Shown here: positions 1 to 5,188 of the stretch, piece after piece | Layout: each line of letters opens with the position of its first letter | How positions within the stretch are numbered: position 1 is the first letter of the stretch | Assembly (NCBI GenBank): GCA_018882725.1 | Contig: VERK01000160.1 | Span: forward strand, 1-5,188 | DNA: 5,188 nucleotides | Direction: 5' to 3' | Origin: Actinomycetota bacterium | Lineage (GTDB): Bacteria; Actinomycetota; Acidimicrobiia; Acidimicrobiales; Ilumatobacteraceae | Translations under genes and position numbers: made by a program | Notes under the pieces: generated by a model | What the model was told of the DNA's origin: nothing | Seen by the model: the letters and a program-made list of their open reading frames with translations, nothing else | Database searches by the model: none

Positions 1-1
1 G

Positions 2-904
2 TATCACACCGGTCCGCTCACGGGCATGCGTCTCTTGGTGTGCGGTGTGCCCATGGTGATCTTGGCCAAGTTCGACGCCGAAAAGACTCTGCAAGCGATT
101 CACGACCACAAGACCGAATCATCGGTCATGGTGCCCACGCATTTCGTTCGCCTGCTGGCACTGCCGGACGAGGTGAAGAAGAAGTACGACGTGTCGTCGA
201 TGAAGCTGGCGGCGCACACGGGTGCGTCCTGTCCGGTCGACGTGAAGCGCGCGATGATCGAGTGGTGGGGTCCGGTGTTCACCGACGCCTACGGCGCCAC
301 CGAAGTGGGCACCACCTGTCAGATCACCAGCGTGGAGTGGCTCGAACACCCCGGATCGGTTGGTCGCCCCATCCCGCCGTTCTCGGTGCTGGTCCTCGAC
401 GACGACGGCAACGAGGTGCCGGCCAACACCGAAGGCCGCTTGTTCTTCAAGGACGCGACCGGCCGCGGTGTGGTGTATCCGAACGATCCGGAGAAGACCA
501 AGCAGGCCAACATCGCGCCGGGCGTGTTCACTCTCGGCGAGATCGGCTACGTGGACGCCGATGGCTACGTGTACATCACCGATCGGTTCAGCGACATGGT
601 CGTGTCGGGTGGGGTGAACATCTATCCGGCCGAGGCCGAGCAGGTGCTGGTGCAACATCCGGCCGTGCTCGACGTCGCGTGCATCGGTGTGCCGCATCCG
701 GAAATGGGTGAAGAACTCAAGGCCCTCGTGATGTTGCGTGATCCGGCGTCGCCGCCCGACCCGACCGAGATCATCGGGTTCTGCCGCGAGCGACTGAGTC
801 ATTACAAGTGTCCGCGCACCGTCGAGTTCGTCGACGATCTCGGGCGCAACACGATGGGCAAGATCAACAAGCGCAAGTTGCGCGCGCCGTACTGGGAGAA
901 GTGA
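2..904 (+). CDS. Acyl-CoA synthetase (AMP-binding, FadD-like), C-terminal part, 5' end cut by window
   Basis: This is the C-terminal 300 residues or so of an adenylate-forming acyl-CoA ligase, which activates a carboxylic acid with ATP and then joins it to CoA in the cytoplasm. The frame is open from base 2 (reading YHTGPLTGM), so the ATG at 26 is internal and the true start lies upstream. Visible family motifs are YGATE (290-304), TLGEIGY from 530, where the family usually has TLGD, and the hinge region DRFSDMVVSGG (581-613) followed by NIYPAEAE. The C-terminal NTMGK holds the catalytic Lys at 860-862, followed by INKRKLR. The Asp of the ATP-ribose motif is Glu here (539-541), a mild change. 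The mobile C-terminal domain is complete and ends normally, so the enzyme is probably active. The stop codon overlaps the ATG of the crotonase gene. Chain length and acid specificity cannot be told; fatty, aromatic and steroid side-chain acids are all possible. The family call is firm, the substrate unknown. Confidence 0.93.
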   Translation, partial: YHTGPLTGMRLLVCGVPMVILAKFDAEKTLQAIHDHKTESSVMVPTHFVRLLALPDEVKKKYDVSSMKLAAHTGASCPVDVKRAMIEWWGPVFTDAYGATEVGTTCQITSVEWLEHPGSVGRPIPPFSVLVLDDDGNEVPANTEGRLFFKDATGRGVVYPNDPEKTKQANIAPGVFTLGEIGYVDADGYVYITDRFSDMVVSGGVNIYPAEAEQVLVQHPAVLDVACIGVPHPEMGEELKALVMLRDPASPPDPTEIIGFCRERLSHYKCPRTVEFVDDLGRNTMGKINKRKLRAPYWEK

Positions 905-1731
905 TGTCCGAACCCGTTCTGCTCGTCGACGATCCGGCTCCGAAGGTGCGCCGGTTCACTCTCAATCGACCCGAGAAGCGCAATGCGCTCAACGACGCGT
1001 TGCGAGGGGCGCTCTTCGACGCGCTGCGCGCCGGCGACAAGGACAAGAACGTCTCGGTGATGATCATTCGCGGGGGTGGTCCGTGCTTCTCGGCCGGCTA
1101 CGACTTGGGTTCGGCCAACAGCGACGTGGAGCGTGCTATTTCGCGGGCCGATGGCTGGTGGTCGCGTCACGTGGTCAACAACTGGTTCGAGATGTGGGAC
1201 ATGACCACGCCGATCATCGGCCAGGTGCACGGCTACTGCTTGGCCGGCGGCACCGAACTCGCGACCGCCTGCGACCTCGTCTACGTGGCCGAAGACGCCC
1301 AGATCGGGTACCCACCGGTTCGCCTCATGTCGCCGCCCGACATGCAATGGCAGACCTGGATGATGGGGTTGCGTCGCGGAATGGAGGCTCTGCTCACCGG
1401 GGACTCGATGTCGGGTACCGAGGCCGTCACCAACGGGTTCGCCAACCGGGCCTTCCCACTGGCCGACCTGGACGCCGCCGTGGTGGCGGTCGCTGAACGA
1501 GTGGCCAAGATTCCGCCCGACTTGCTGGCGCTCAACAAGAGGGCCGCCCACCGGGCCATGGAGGCCATGGGGATCCGGACCGGAATCCGGGCCACCGCCG
1601 AGATCCAGGCTCTGGGATTCCACCAGAAATCGTCGATGGACTACATGCAGTCGTTCGCGACCAAGGGGGTCACGGCCGCCCTGAGCCAGCGCGACGCCGC
1701 CTTTGGCGACTACCGAGAGTCGGGCGCCTGA
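904..1731 (+). CDS. Enoyl-CoA hydratase/isomerase (crotonase) family protein
   Basis: A 275-residue protein, the usual length for a single-domain crotonase, which acts on acyl-CoA thioesters in the cytoplasm. The N-terminus has the family pattern RRFTLNRPEKRNALN (residues 16-30). The first oxyanion-hole segment is CFSAGYDL (61-68) and the second is YCLAGGTELATACD (111-124), where Gly115 should supply the backbone NH and Glu118 matches Glu144 of rat mitochondrial hydratase. The partner Glu164 position reads Pro138, in IGYPPVR, so only one of the two hydratase glutamates is present. The activity may therefore be isomerase, hydrolase, dehydratase or a variant hydratase. A Trp-rich stretch (residues 85-99, then 149-152) may line the acyl pocket. 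ATG at 904 was chosen because it overlaps the preceding TGA by one base and has GGGAG at 894-898, five bases upstream. The same frame is open further upstream, but that part lies inside the synthetase gene. Coupling to the synthetase suggests a shared acid-degradation pathway. Confidence 0.92.
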   Translation: MSEPVLLVDDPAPKVRRFTLNRPEKRNALNDALRGALFDALRAGDKDKNVSVMIIRGGGPCFSAGYDLGSANSDVERAISRADGWWSRHVVNNWFEMWDMTTPIIGQVHGYCLAGGTELATACDLVYVAEDAQIGYPPVRLMSPPDMQWQTWMMGLRRGMEALLTGDSMSGTEAVTNGFANRAFPLADLDAAVVAVAERVAKIPPDLLALNKRAAHRAMEAMGIRTGIRATAEIQALGFHQKSSMDYMQSFATKGVTAALSQRDAAFGDYRESGA

Positions 1732-1735
1732 TCAT

Positions 1736-1764
1736 CCTGTGACCGCCGCCATGAACCTGTGACC
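1736..1764. repeat. 9-bp direct repeat CCTGTGACC, two copies 20 bp apart
   Basis: CCTGTGACC occurs at 1736-1744 and again, identical, at 1756-1764. The start-to-start distance of 20 bp is about two helical turns, so both copies would face the same side of the DNA. This fits a binding site for a regulator acting on the transporter genes, but a chance repeat cannot be excluded. The site lies directly after the crotonase stop codon. Confidence 0.4.
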
Positions 1765-1811
1765 TCGGTTTCTGATCGGGCGATTAGTTCGTGTAAACAA
1801 GTCATTCGAAT

Positions 1812-1833
1812 CCGGTTACCACCCGGCAACCGG
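1812..1833. repeat. Inverted repeat CCGGTT-N10-AACCGG in the leader
   Basis: The arms CCGGTT (1812-1817) and AACCGG (1828-1833) are perfect reverse complements around a 10-base spacer. The repeat sits just 10 bases before the ribosome binding site of the lipoprotein gene. It could be an operator in DNA or a small hairpin in the mRNA leader. It has no T tract, so it is not a normal terminator. Six-base arms are short, and the function is uncertain. Confidence 0.4.
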
Positions 1834-1843
1834 TCGTCCATCC

Positions 1844-1850
1844 AGGGGGA
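1844..1850 (+). promoter_or_regulatory. Ribosome binding site AGGGGGA of the binding-protein gene
   Basis: AGGGGGA lies seven bases before GTG at 1858 and decides the start of the binding protein: translation from 1858 gives a clean lipoprotein signal peptide. The longer in-frame GTG at 1759 would put 33 unrelated residues ahead of that signal. The same seven bases recur before the permease gene. Confidence 0.75.
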
Positions 1851-1857
1851 TAATCAC

Positions 1858-3252
1858 GTGAGAAAGAGAAGTACTGCTCTTGTCGCGGGCATCGCCGTTC
1901 TCGGCTTGTTCGCGGCGGCCTGTAGTGAAGATGACGGCGGCTCGGCCCCGGCCACGGAAGCCCCGGCGGCGACCGAGGCTCCGGCTGGTTCGGAAGCTCC
2001 GTCCACTGAGGCTCCGGCTGGCGAACTGCCCGTGTTGCAGTCGTCGATCGACACCGGCCTCGCCTATACCGGCGGTCCCGGTGGTGTCGCTTCGGGCGAT
2101 CCGATCAAGATCGGTTACGTCAACCAGGAAGGCGGCACGCCCGCGTTCCCGGAGGCCTCGGTCGGTGTTGACACCGGCGTGTGGTTCATCAACAACTTCC
2201 TCGGTGGAGTCGGCGGTCGTCCGATCGAGCTCGTCAAGTGCTTCGTGACCAAGGAAGAAGATGGTCAGAAGTGCGCCCAGGAGATGCTGGCCGACGATTC
2301 GGTGCAGGCCGTCCTGGTGGGCGCGATGTTCAACGGTAACGCTCCGTTGCTCGACACCCTGAAGGACAAGAAGCCCGTCTTCCTGCCCAACCCGGTCACC
2401 ACGCCCGAGTTCCTCGCGACCGACGCCTACGCGTTCACGCCCGGTTCGCCCGGCGTGATCCAGGGTCTCTCGGTCTTCGCGGCCAAGTACGTGCCCGAGA
2501 TCGAAGGCAAGGAAGTCAAGAAGGTCGCCGTCGTGTACAACGACAACCCGGCCGGCACCGTGGCGTTCACCGCGCTCACCAAGCCGATCCTCGAGTCGCT
2601 CGGCGTGGAAGTCACCGGTGTTCCGGTGGCCGACACTGCGGGCGCGACCGAAATGGCGACCGCCATCCAGTCGTCGGGTGCCGACACCGCTGACGTGTTC
2701 TACCCGCTCGTGACCATCCAGGGTTGCATCGGTATCTACGACGCGCTCAAGACCCTCGAGATCGAGACCACGGTCGTCACCACTGGTCTGTGCTTCGGTA
2801 TCCCGATGCAGGATCACCTGAAGGCGGCCGGTGAAGCCGGCAAGTTGCCTGACGGCTGGTACTTCGGTGGCTATGGCTTCTCGTACGAGATCCCCGGCAA
2901 TCCCGAGAACGACGCGTACATCGACGCGGCCCTCGCGTGGGCCAAGGAGACCGGCGTGGAGAACCCCGAGTACACCGGCTTCGGTGGACCGACCTTCGGT
3001 TCGCTCATCACTCTCGTGAAGTTCATGAACGAAGGTTCGATGGACTCGGCCGCGATCCGTGCAGCCGCCAAGGCTTTCACTGGTCCGATGTGGGCCGGTG
3101 TGGGTGACTTCAAGTGCGGTGGCAACCCCACCTTCCCGTCGCTCTGTGGTTTCTCGATCGGTATCCAGCAGCAGCAGGGCACCGAGTACGTCTCCATTGC
3201 CGACGGTTACAACGGCAAGGCGATCAACCCGATCGCCGAACTGGCCGGCTGA
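1858..3252 (+). CDS. ABC transporter substrate-binding lipoprotein, branched-chain amino acid (Liv) type
   Basis: A 464-residue extracytoplasmic binding protein of the Peripla_BP_6/LivJ-LivK family, expected to capture a small solute and deliver it to the permease encoded next. The start is GTG at 1858. The signal peptide has a basic RKR at residues 2-4, a hydrophobic core at 6-20, and a lipobox-like FAAAC with the lipidated Cys22. Ala rather than Leu at -3 makes the lipobox slightly atypical. A flexible Glu-Ala-Pro-Thr linker covers about residues 30-55. The folded domain begins near PIKIGYVNQEGG (82-93), the usual first strand of this family, and a second lobe begins near KKVAVVYNDN (221-230). 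Cysteines at 128/139, 290/312 and 420/430 could form three disulfides; this is inferred from spacing only. The ligand may be an amino acid, but family members also bind aromatic acids, amides and urea, and the nearby acyl-CoA genes favour an organic acid. The family call is firm, the ligand unknown. Confidence 0.93.
   Translation: MRKRSTALVAGIAVLGLFAAACSEDDGGSAPATEAPAATEAPAGSEAPSTEAPAGELPVLQSSIDTGLAYTGGPGGVASGDPIKIGYVNQEGGTPAFPEASVGVDTGVWFINNFLGGVGGRPIELVKCFVTKEEDGQKCAQEMLADDSVQAVLVGAMFNGNAPLLDTLKDKKPVFLPNPVTTPEFLATDAYAFTPGSPGVIQGLSVFAAKYVPEIEGKEVKKVAVVYNDNPAGTVAFTALTKPILESLGVEVTGVPVADTAGATEMATAIQSSGADTADVFYPLVTIQGCIGIYDALKTLEIETTVVTTGLCFGIPMQDHLKAAGEAGKLPDGWYFGGYGFSYEIPGNPENDAYIDAALAWAKETGVENPEYTGFGGPTFGSLITLVKFMNEGSMDSAAIRAAAKAFTGPMWAGVGDFKCGGNPTFPSLCGFSIGIQQQQGTEYVSIADGYNGKAINPIAELAG
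1945..2022 (+). repeat. Degenerate Glu-Ala-Pro repeat encoding the lipoprotein linker
   Basis: Codons for residues 30-55 encode repeated TEAPA/SEAP units, and the 14-mer GAGGCTCCGGCTGG appears exactly at 1975-1988 and 2008-2021. The stretch is a low-complexity tether between the lipidated cysteine and the binding domain, common in actinobacterial lipoproteins. Its repeat units could let linker length vary between strains. Confidence 0.7.
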
Positions 3253-3288
3253 TCTCCGATCAGTCGTCACTAGTCAGTAAATCGCGTC

Positions 3289-3318
3289 GAGGGTGCGGGG
3301 AGAGATCCCCGCACCCTC
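3289..3318 (+). terminator. Strong 13-bp hairpin with GAGA loop between binding protein and permease
   Basis: The arms at 3289-3301 (GAGGGTGCGGGGA) and 3306-3318 (TCCCCGCACCCTC) pair perfectly over 13 bp, closed by the four-base loop GAGA, a GNRA-type tetraloop. The hairpin begins 37 bases after the binding-protein stop codon. No T tract follows, so it may act as a partial terminator. It could equally be a 3' barrier to RNA decay that keeps the binding-protein message more abundant than the permease message. The structure is plain in the sequence; its role is inferred. Confidence 0.75.
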
Positions 3319-3324
3319 CCGCAT

Positions 3325-3338
3325 GGACCTCTCGGTCC
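3325..3338 (+). other. Small second hairpin GGACC-TCTC-GGTCC
   Basis: A perfect 5-bp stem (3325-3329 with 3334-3338) and a four-base loop lie six bases after the large hairpin. It is short and could arise by chance, but its placement makes a tandem-hairpin arrangement. It ends 31 bases before the permease ribosome binding site, so it should not mask it. Confidence 0.35.
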
Positions 3339-3369
3339 GCAGGTTGGGGTTTCGCTCGTGGGAGCGTTC

Positions 3370-3377
3370 AGGGGGAG
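3370..3377 (+). promoter_or_regulatory. Ribosome binding site AGGGGGAG of the permease gene
   Basis: AGGGGGAG ends four bases before ATG at 3382 and supports that start. The core AGGGGGA is identical to the one before the binding-protein gene, suggesting both are efficiently translated. Confidence 0.7.
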
Positions 3378-3381
3378 TGAC

Positions 3382-5188
3382 ATGGAGCAATCGCTCAAGG
3401 CCTTCGTGAAGAAGCAGAAGGTCGTCGTCGGCATCGTGGCCGTGATCGCGGTCTTCGCGATCCTGTACGCGTGGGATGCGCGTCAGTTGGCGCCGATGTT
3501 CTCGAACATCGGAACCGGTGCTCTCATCGCCGCCGTGGGCCTGGGCGTGGTGCTCACGTTCCGCGGGTCGGGTGTCGTGAACTTCGCCAATGGCGTGATC
3601 ACCGTGTTCGTCGCGTACTGGTATTACGGCCTCAAGGTCGAGGGCAAGTTCTACGTTCCGCCGTTGCCCAACCCGCTCGTTCTCATCGAAATCCCGGTCA
3701 ACTGGTTCCGCGACGAGGGCAAGTACCTCGACCTGCCGAACTGGCCGACCACCATCGATCTTCCCGGCGATCGCATGACCACCGTGTCGTCGATGCTCAT
3801 CGCTCTCGTCGTGGCCGTTCTGCTCGGCCTCTTCTTGCACTTCGTCATCTTCAAGCCACTACGTAACGCGCCGGTGCTGGCCAAGGTCGTCACCACGGTC
3901 GGCCTCTTCGTAGTGCTGCAAGAATTCATGCGCATCCGCTTCGGCGAACTAGCCAAGACTGGCGTCCCCTTCCCTCTGCCGAAGGGCAAGTTCGATCTTC
4001 CGGGTGAACTCGGCATCGTGCCGAAGAACCAGTTGTTCCTCGTCGTCGTCGTGACGATCATCGCCGTTGGTCTGTGGGCGCTGTTCAAGTACACCCGGTT
4101 CGGTCTGGCCACCCGTGCCGCCGCCGAGAACGAGAAGGGTGCCATCGTGTTGGGCTTCTCGCCCGACTTCCTGGCTGGTGCCAACTGGGTGTTGTCCACG
4201 CTCATCGCTGGCCTGCTCGGCATCCTGGCGTCGCCCATCACCAACCTCGACACCATCACTCTTCCCCTCCTCATCGTGCCGGCCCTCGGTGCGGCGTTGT
4301 TGGCCAACTTCACGTCGTTCGGTATGACGGTGGCCGCTGGTGTGGGCATCGCCATGTTGCAGGGGTGGGTGCAGTACCAGGGTGCACAGACCTGGTTCCC
4401 CAAGGGCGTGCTGCCCACGGCCGGTCTCACTCAGGCGTTGCCGTTCTTCGTGATCGTGGTGGCCATGTTCCTGCGCGGCAAGTCGTTGCCGGTCCGCGGT
4501 GCCGTGTCCACCGGCAAGATGCCGTTCGCGGCCGCTCCGAAGAACGTGATTCCTCTCACCATCGGAGCATCCGTCGTCGTTCTCGCTCTCTTGTTCGGTT
4601 GGAACTACGACTGGCGTCAGTCGACCATCAACACGTTGGTGGCTATCGTCATCGCGCTGTCGTTGGTGGTGCTGGTGGGCTTCGTCGGTCAGATCTCGCT
4701 GGCCCAGATGGCCATCGCCGGTACCGCCGGATTCTTCATGTCGAAGTACTTCGAGGATCTGCCGTTCCCGATCGCACCGATCATCGGGGCATTCGTGGCC
4801 GCCATCTTCGGAGCGATCGTGTCGATCCCGGCCCTCCGACTGCGAGGTGTCAACTTGGCGGTCATCACGTTGTCGGCTGCTGTGGCCATCGAACAGTTGA
4901 TCTTCAAGAACAAGACGTTCGCCGGTGAGCTCGGGGCTCTGCCGGTGAAGCCGCCCGAGATCGGCGGCAAGGATTTCGGTCCCAACAACACGTTGCTCAA
5001 GGTGGCCGGGTTGAAGGGTCGCGACGACATTCCGCCCAACGCCTGGTTCGGCGTCGTGTGTCTCGTGTTCGTGATCATTCTCTGCTTGATGGTCGTGAAC
5101 GTGCGTCGGTCGAACACCGGTCGCCAGTTCTTGGCCGTGCGCTCCAACGAGCGTGCCGCCGCCGCGGCTGGTATCGACGTGGCCCGCA
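3382..5188 (+). CDS. Fused LivH-LivM branched-chain amino acid type ABC permease, 3' end cut by window
   Basis: From ATG 3382 the frame is open for 602 codons to the window edge, with no stop. It encodes an integral membrane protein that joins the two permease subunits of a Liv-type importer. The LivH-like half spans about residues 35-370. It has VVNFANGVITVFVAYW (66-81), resembling the LivH NFA(H/Q)GE motif, and the cytoplasmic ATPase-contact loop TRFGLATRAAAENEKGA (238-254). The LivM-like half starts near residue 390 and has GFVGQISLAQMAIAGTAGF (433-451), LRLRGVNLAVITL (485-497), and the matching contact loop TGRQFLAVRSNERAAAAAGI (579-598). One extra hydrophobic segment lies at about 14-33. 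About a dozen or more membrane segments are visible. Long polar loops occur at about 83-131, 189-214 and 508-553. LivH and LivM are separate proteins in E. coli; fused forms are known in actinobacteria. A C-terminal ATPase domain or separate LivG/LivF genes could follow. The ligand should be that of the preceding lipoprotein. Confidence 0.92.
   Translation, partial: MEQSLKAFVKKQKVVVGIVAVIAVFAILYAWDARQLAPMFSNIGTGALIAAVGLGVVLTFRGSGVVNFANGVITVFVAYWYYGLKVEGKFYVPPLPNPLVLIEIPVNWFRDEGKYLDLPNWPTTIDLPGDRMTTVSSMLIALVVAVLLGLFLHFVIFKPLRNAPVLAKVVTTVGLFVVLQEFMRIRFGELAKTGVPFPLPKGKFDLPGELGIVPKNQLFLVVVVTIIAVGLWALFKYTRFGLATRAAAENEKGAIVLGFSPDFLAGANWVLSTLIAGLLGILASPITNLDTITLPLLIVPALGAALLANFTSFGMTVAAGVGIAMLQGWVQYQGAQTWFPKGVLPTAGLTQALPFFVIVVAMFLRGKSLPVRGAVSTGKMPFAAAPKNVIPLTIGASVVVLALLFGWNYDWRQSTINTLVAIVIALSLVVLVGFVGQISLAQMAIAGTAGFFMSKYFEDLPFPIAPIIGAFVAAIFGAIVSIPALRLRGVNLAVITLSAAVAIEQLIFKNKTFAGELGALPVKPPEIGGKDFGPNNTLLKVAGLKGRDDIPPNAWFGVVCLVFVIILCLMVVNVRRSNTGRQFLAVRSNERAAAAAGIDVAR

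Larger units (their letters stand above)
1732..1857 (+). promoter_or_regulatory. Intergenic region, probable promoter and leader of the transporter genes
   Basis: This 126-base gap follows the crotonase stop and precedes the lipoprotein start, and is the likeliest place for a transcription start for the transporter unit. It has a relatively A+T-rich island at about 1782-1811, with a perfect 8-bp palindrome ATTCGAAT at 1804-1811. It also holds a direct repeat and an inverted repeat, listed separately. I could not pick a convincing -35/-10 pair, so the exact promoter is not called. No clear Rho-independent terminator follows the crotonase gene, so readthrough from upstream is possible. Confidence 0.45.

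Noticed and set aside
26..28. ATG at 26 as start of the acyl-CoA synthetase
   Set aside because: The frame is open and family-like upstream to the window edge, and the N-terminal ATP-binding part of the enzyme would be missing.
802..1623. Minus-strand open frame opposite the crotonase gene
   Set aside because: The + strand frame has clear crotonase motifs and a coupled start; the reverse frame shows no domain and is a compositional shadow.
1785..1822. Possible tRNA 3' end, because ATTCGAATCC followed later by ACCA resembles a T-loop and tail
   Set aside because: The bases flanking the TTCGAAT loop do not pair as a T-stem, and no acceptor, D or anticodon arms can be drawn.
1759..1857. Upstream GTG at 1759 as start of the binding protein
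   Set aside because: It would add 33 residues before a well-formed lipoprotein signal peptide and lacks a convincing ribosome binding site; GTG 1858 has AGGGGGA at the right distance.
1816..3270. A 484-codon open frame on the minus strand opposite the binding-protein gene
   Set aside because: It spans nearly the whole lipoprotein gene, its translation is Arg/Gly/His/Asp-rich with no recognisable domain, and such antisense frames arise from G/C-ending codons in high-G+C genes.
3651..4430. Minus-strand frame opposite the permease
   Set aside because: No domain, no supported start, and a strongly supported membrane protein lies on the other strand.
4074..4928. A 284-codon + strand frame inside the permease region
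   Set aside because: It overlaps the LivHM frame and its Arg/His/Gly-rich translation has no membrane segments or motifs; the frame starting at 3382 explains the region.

Overview
The window looks like a piece of a high-G+C actinobacterial chromosome. Reading by eye, G+C is a little above 60%, codons end mostly in G or C, and a GTG start is used. The lipoprotein has an Ala/Pro/Glu/Thr-rich linker of the kind seen in actinobacterial substrate-binding proteins. A lineage such as Acidimicrobiia is a plausible guess, but nothing in the window proves it. All real genes read on the + strand, and both ends of the window cut a gene.

Layout. (1) 2-904: the C-terminal part of a FadD-type acyl-CoA synthetase whose start lies upstream. 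(2) 904-1731: a crotonase-fold (enoyl-CoA hydratase/isomerase family) protein. Its start codon overlaps the synthetase stop codon by one base, so the two are almost certainly translationally coupled. (3) 1732-1857: a 126-base gap that probably carries the promoter and leader of the next unit. It holds a 9-bp direct repeat with 20-bp spacing, an 8-bp palindrome, and an inverted repeat just before a strong ribosome binding site. (4) 1858-3252: a lipoprotein substrate-binding protein of the branched-chain amino acid (LivJ/LivK, Peripla_BP_6) type. (5) 3253-3381: an intercistronic region with a 13-bp perfect hairpin closed by a GAGA loop, then a second small hairpin. (6) 3382 to the window end: an open frame of 602 codons with no stop, carrying LivH-like and then LivM-like permease sequence in one polypeptide.

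How they work together. Genes 4 and 6 should form most of a HAAT-family (Liv-type) ABC importer: a lipid-anchored binding protein feeds a permease in which both membrane subunits are joined. The ATPases (LivG/LivF) would be expected downstream, outside the window. The synthetase and crotonase would activate a carboxylic acid to its CoA ester and process it by a beta-oxidation-like route. Liv-type importers near acyl-CoA genes sometimes carry aromatic or other organic acids rather than amino acids. Coupled uptake and degradation is therefore a reasonable inference, but the substrate cannot be read from this sequence.

I do not see a clearly novel system. The points most worth a second look are the LivH-LivM fusion, the strong hairpin between the binding protein and permease, the crotonase's loss of its second catalytic glutamate, and the direct repeat upstream of the transporter genes.
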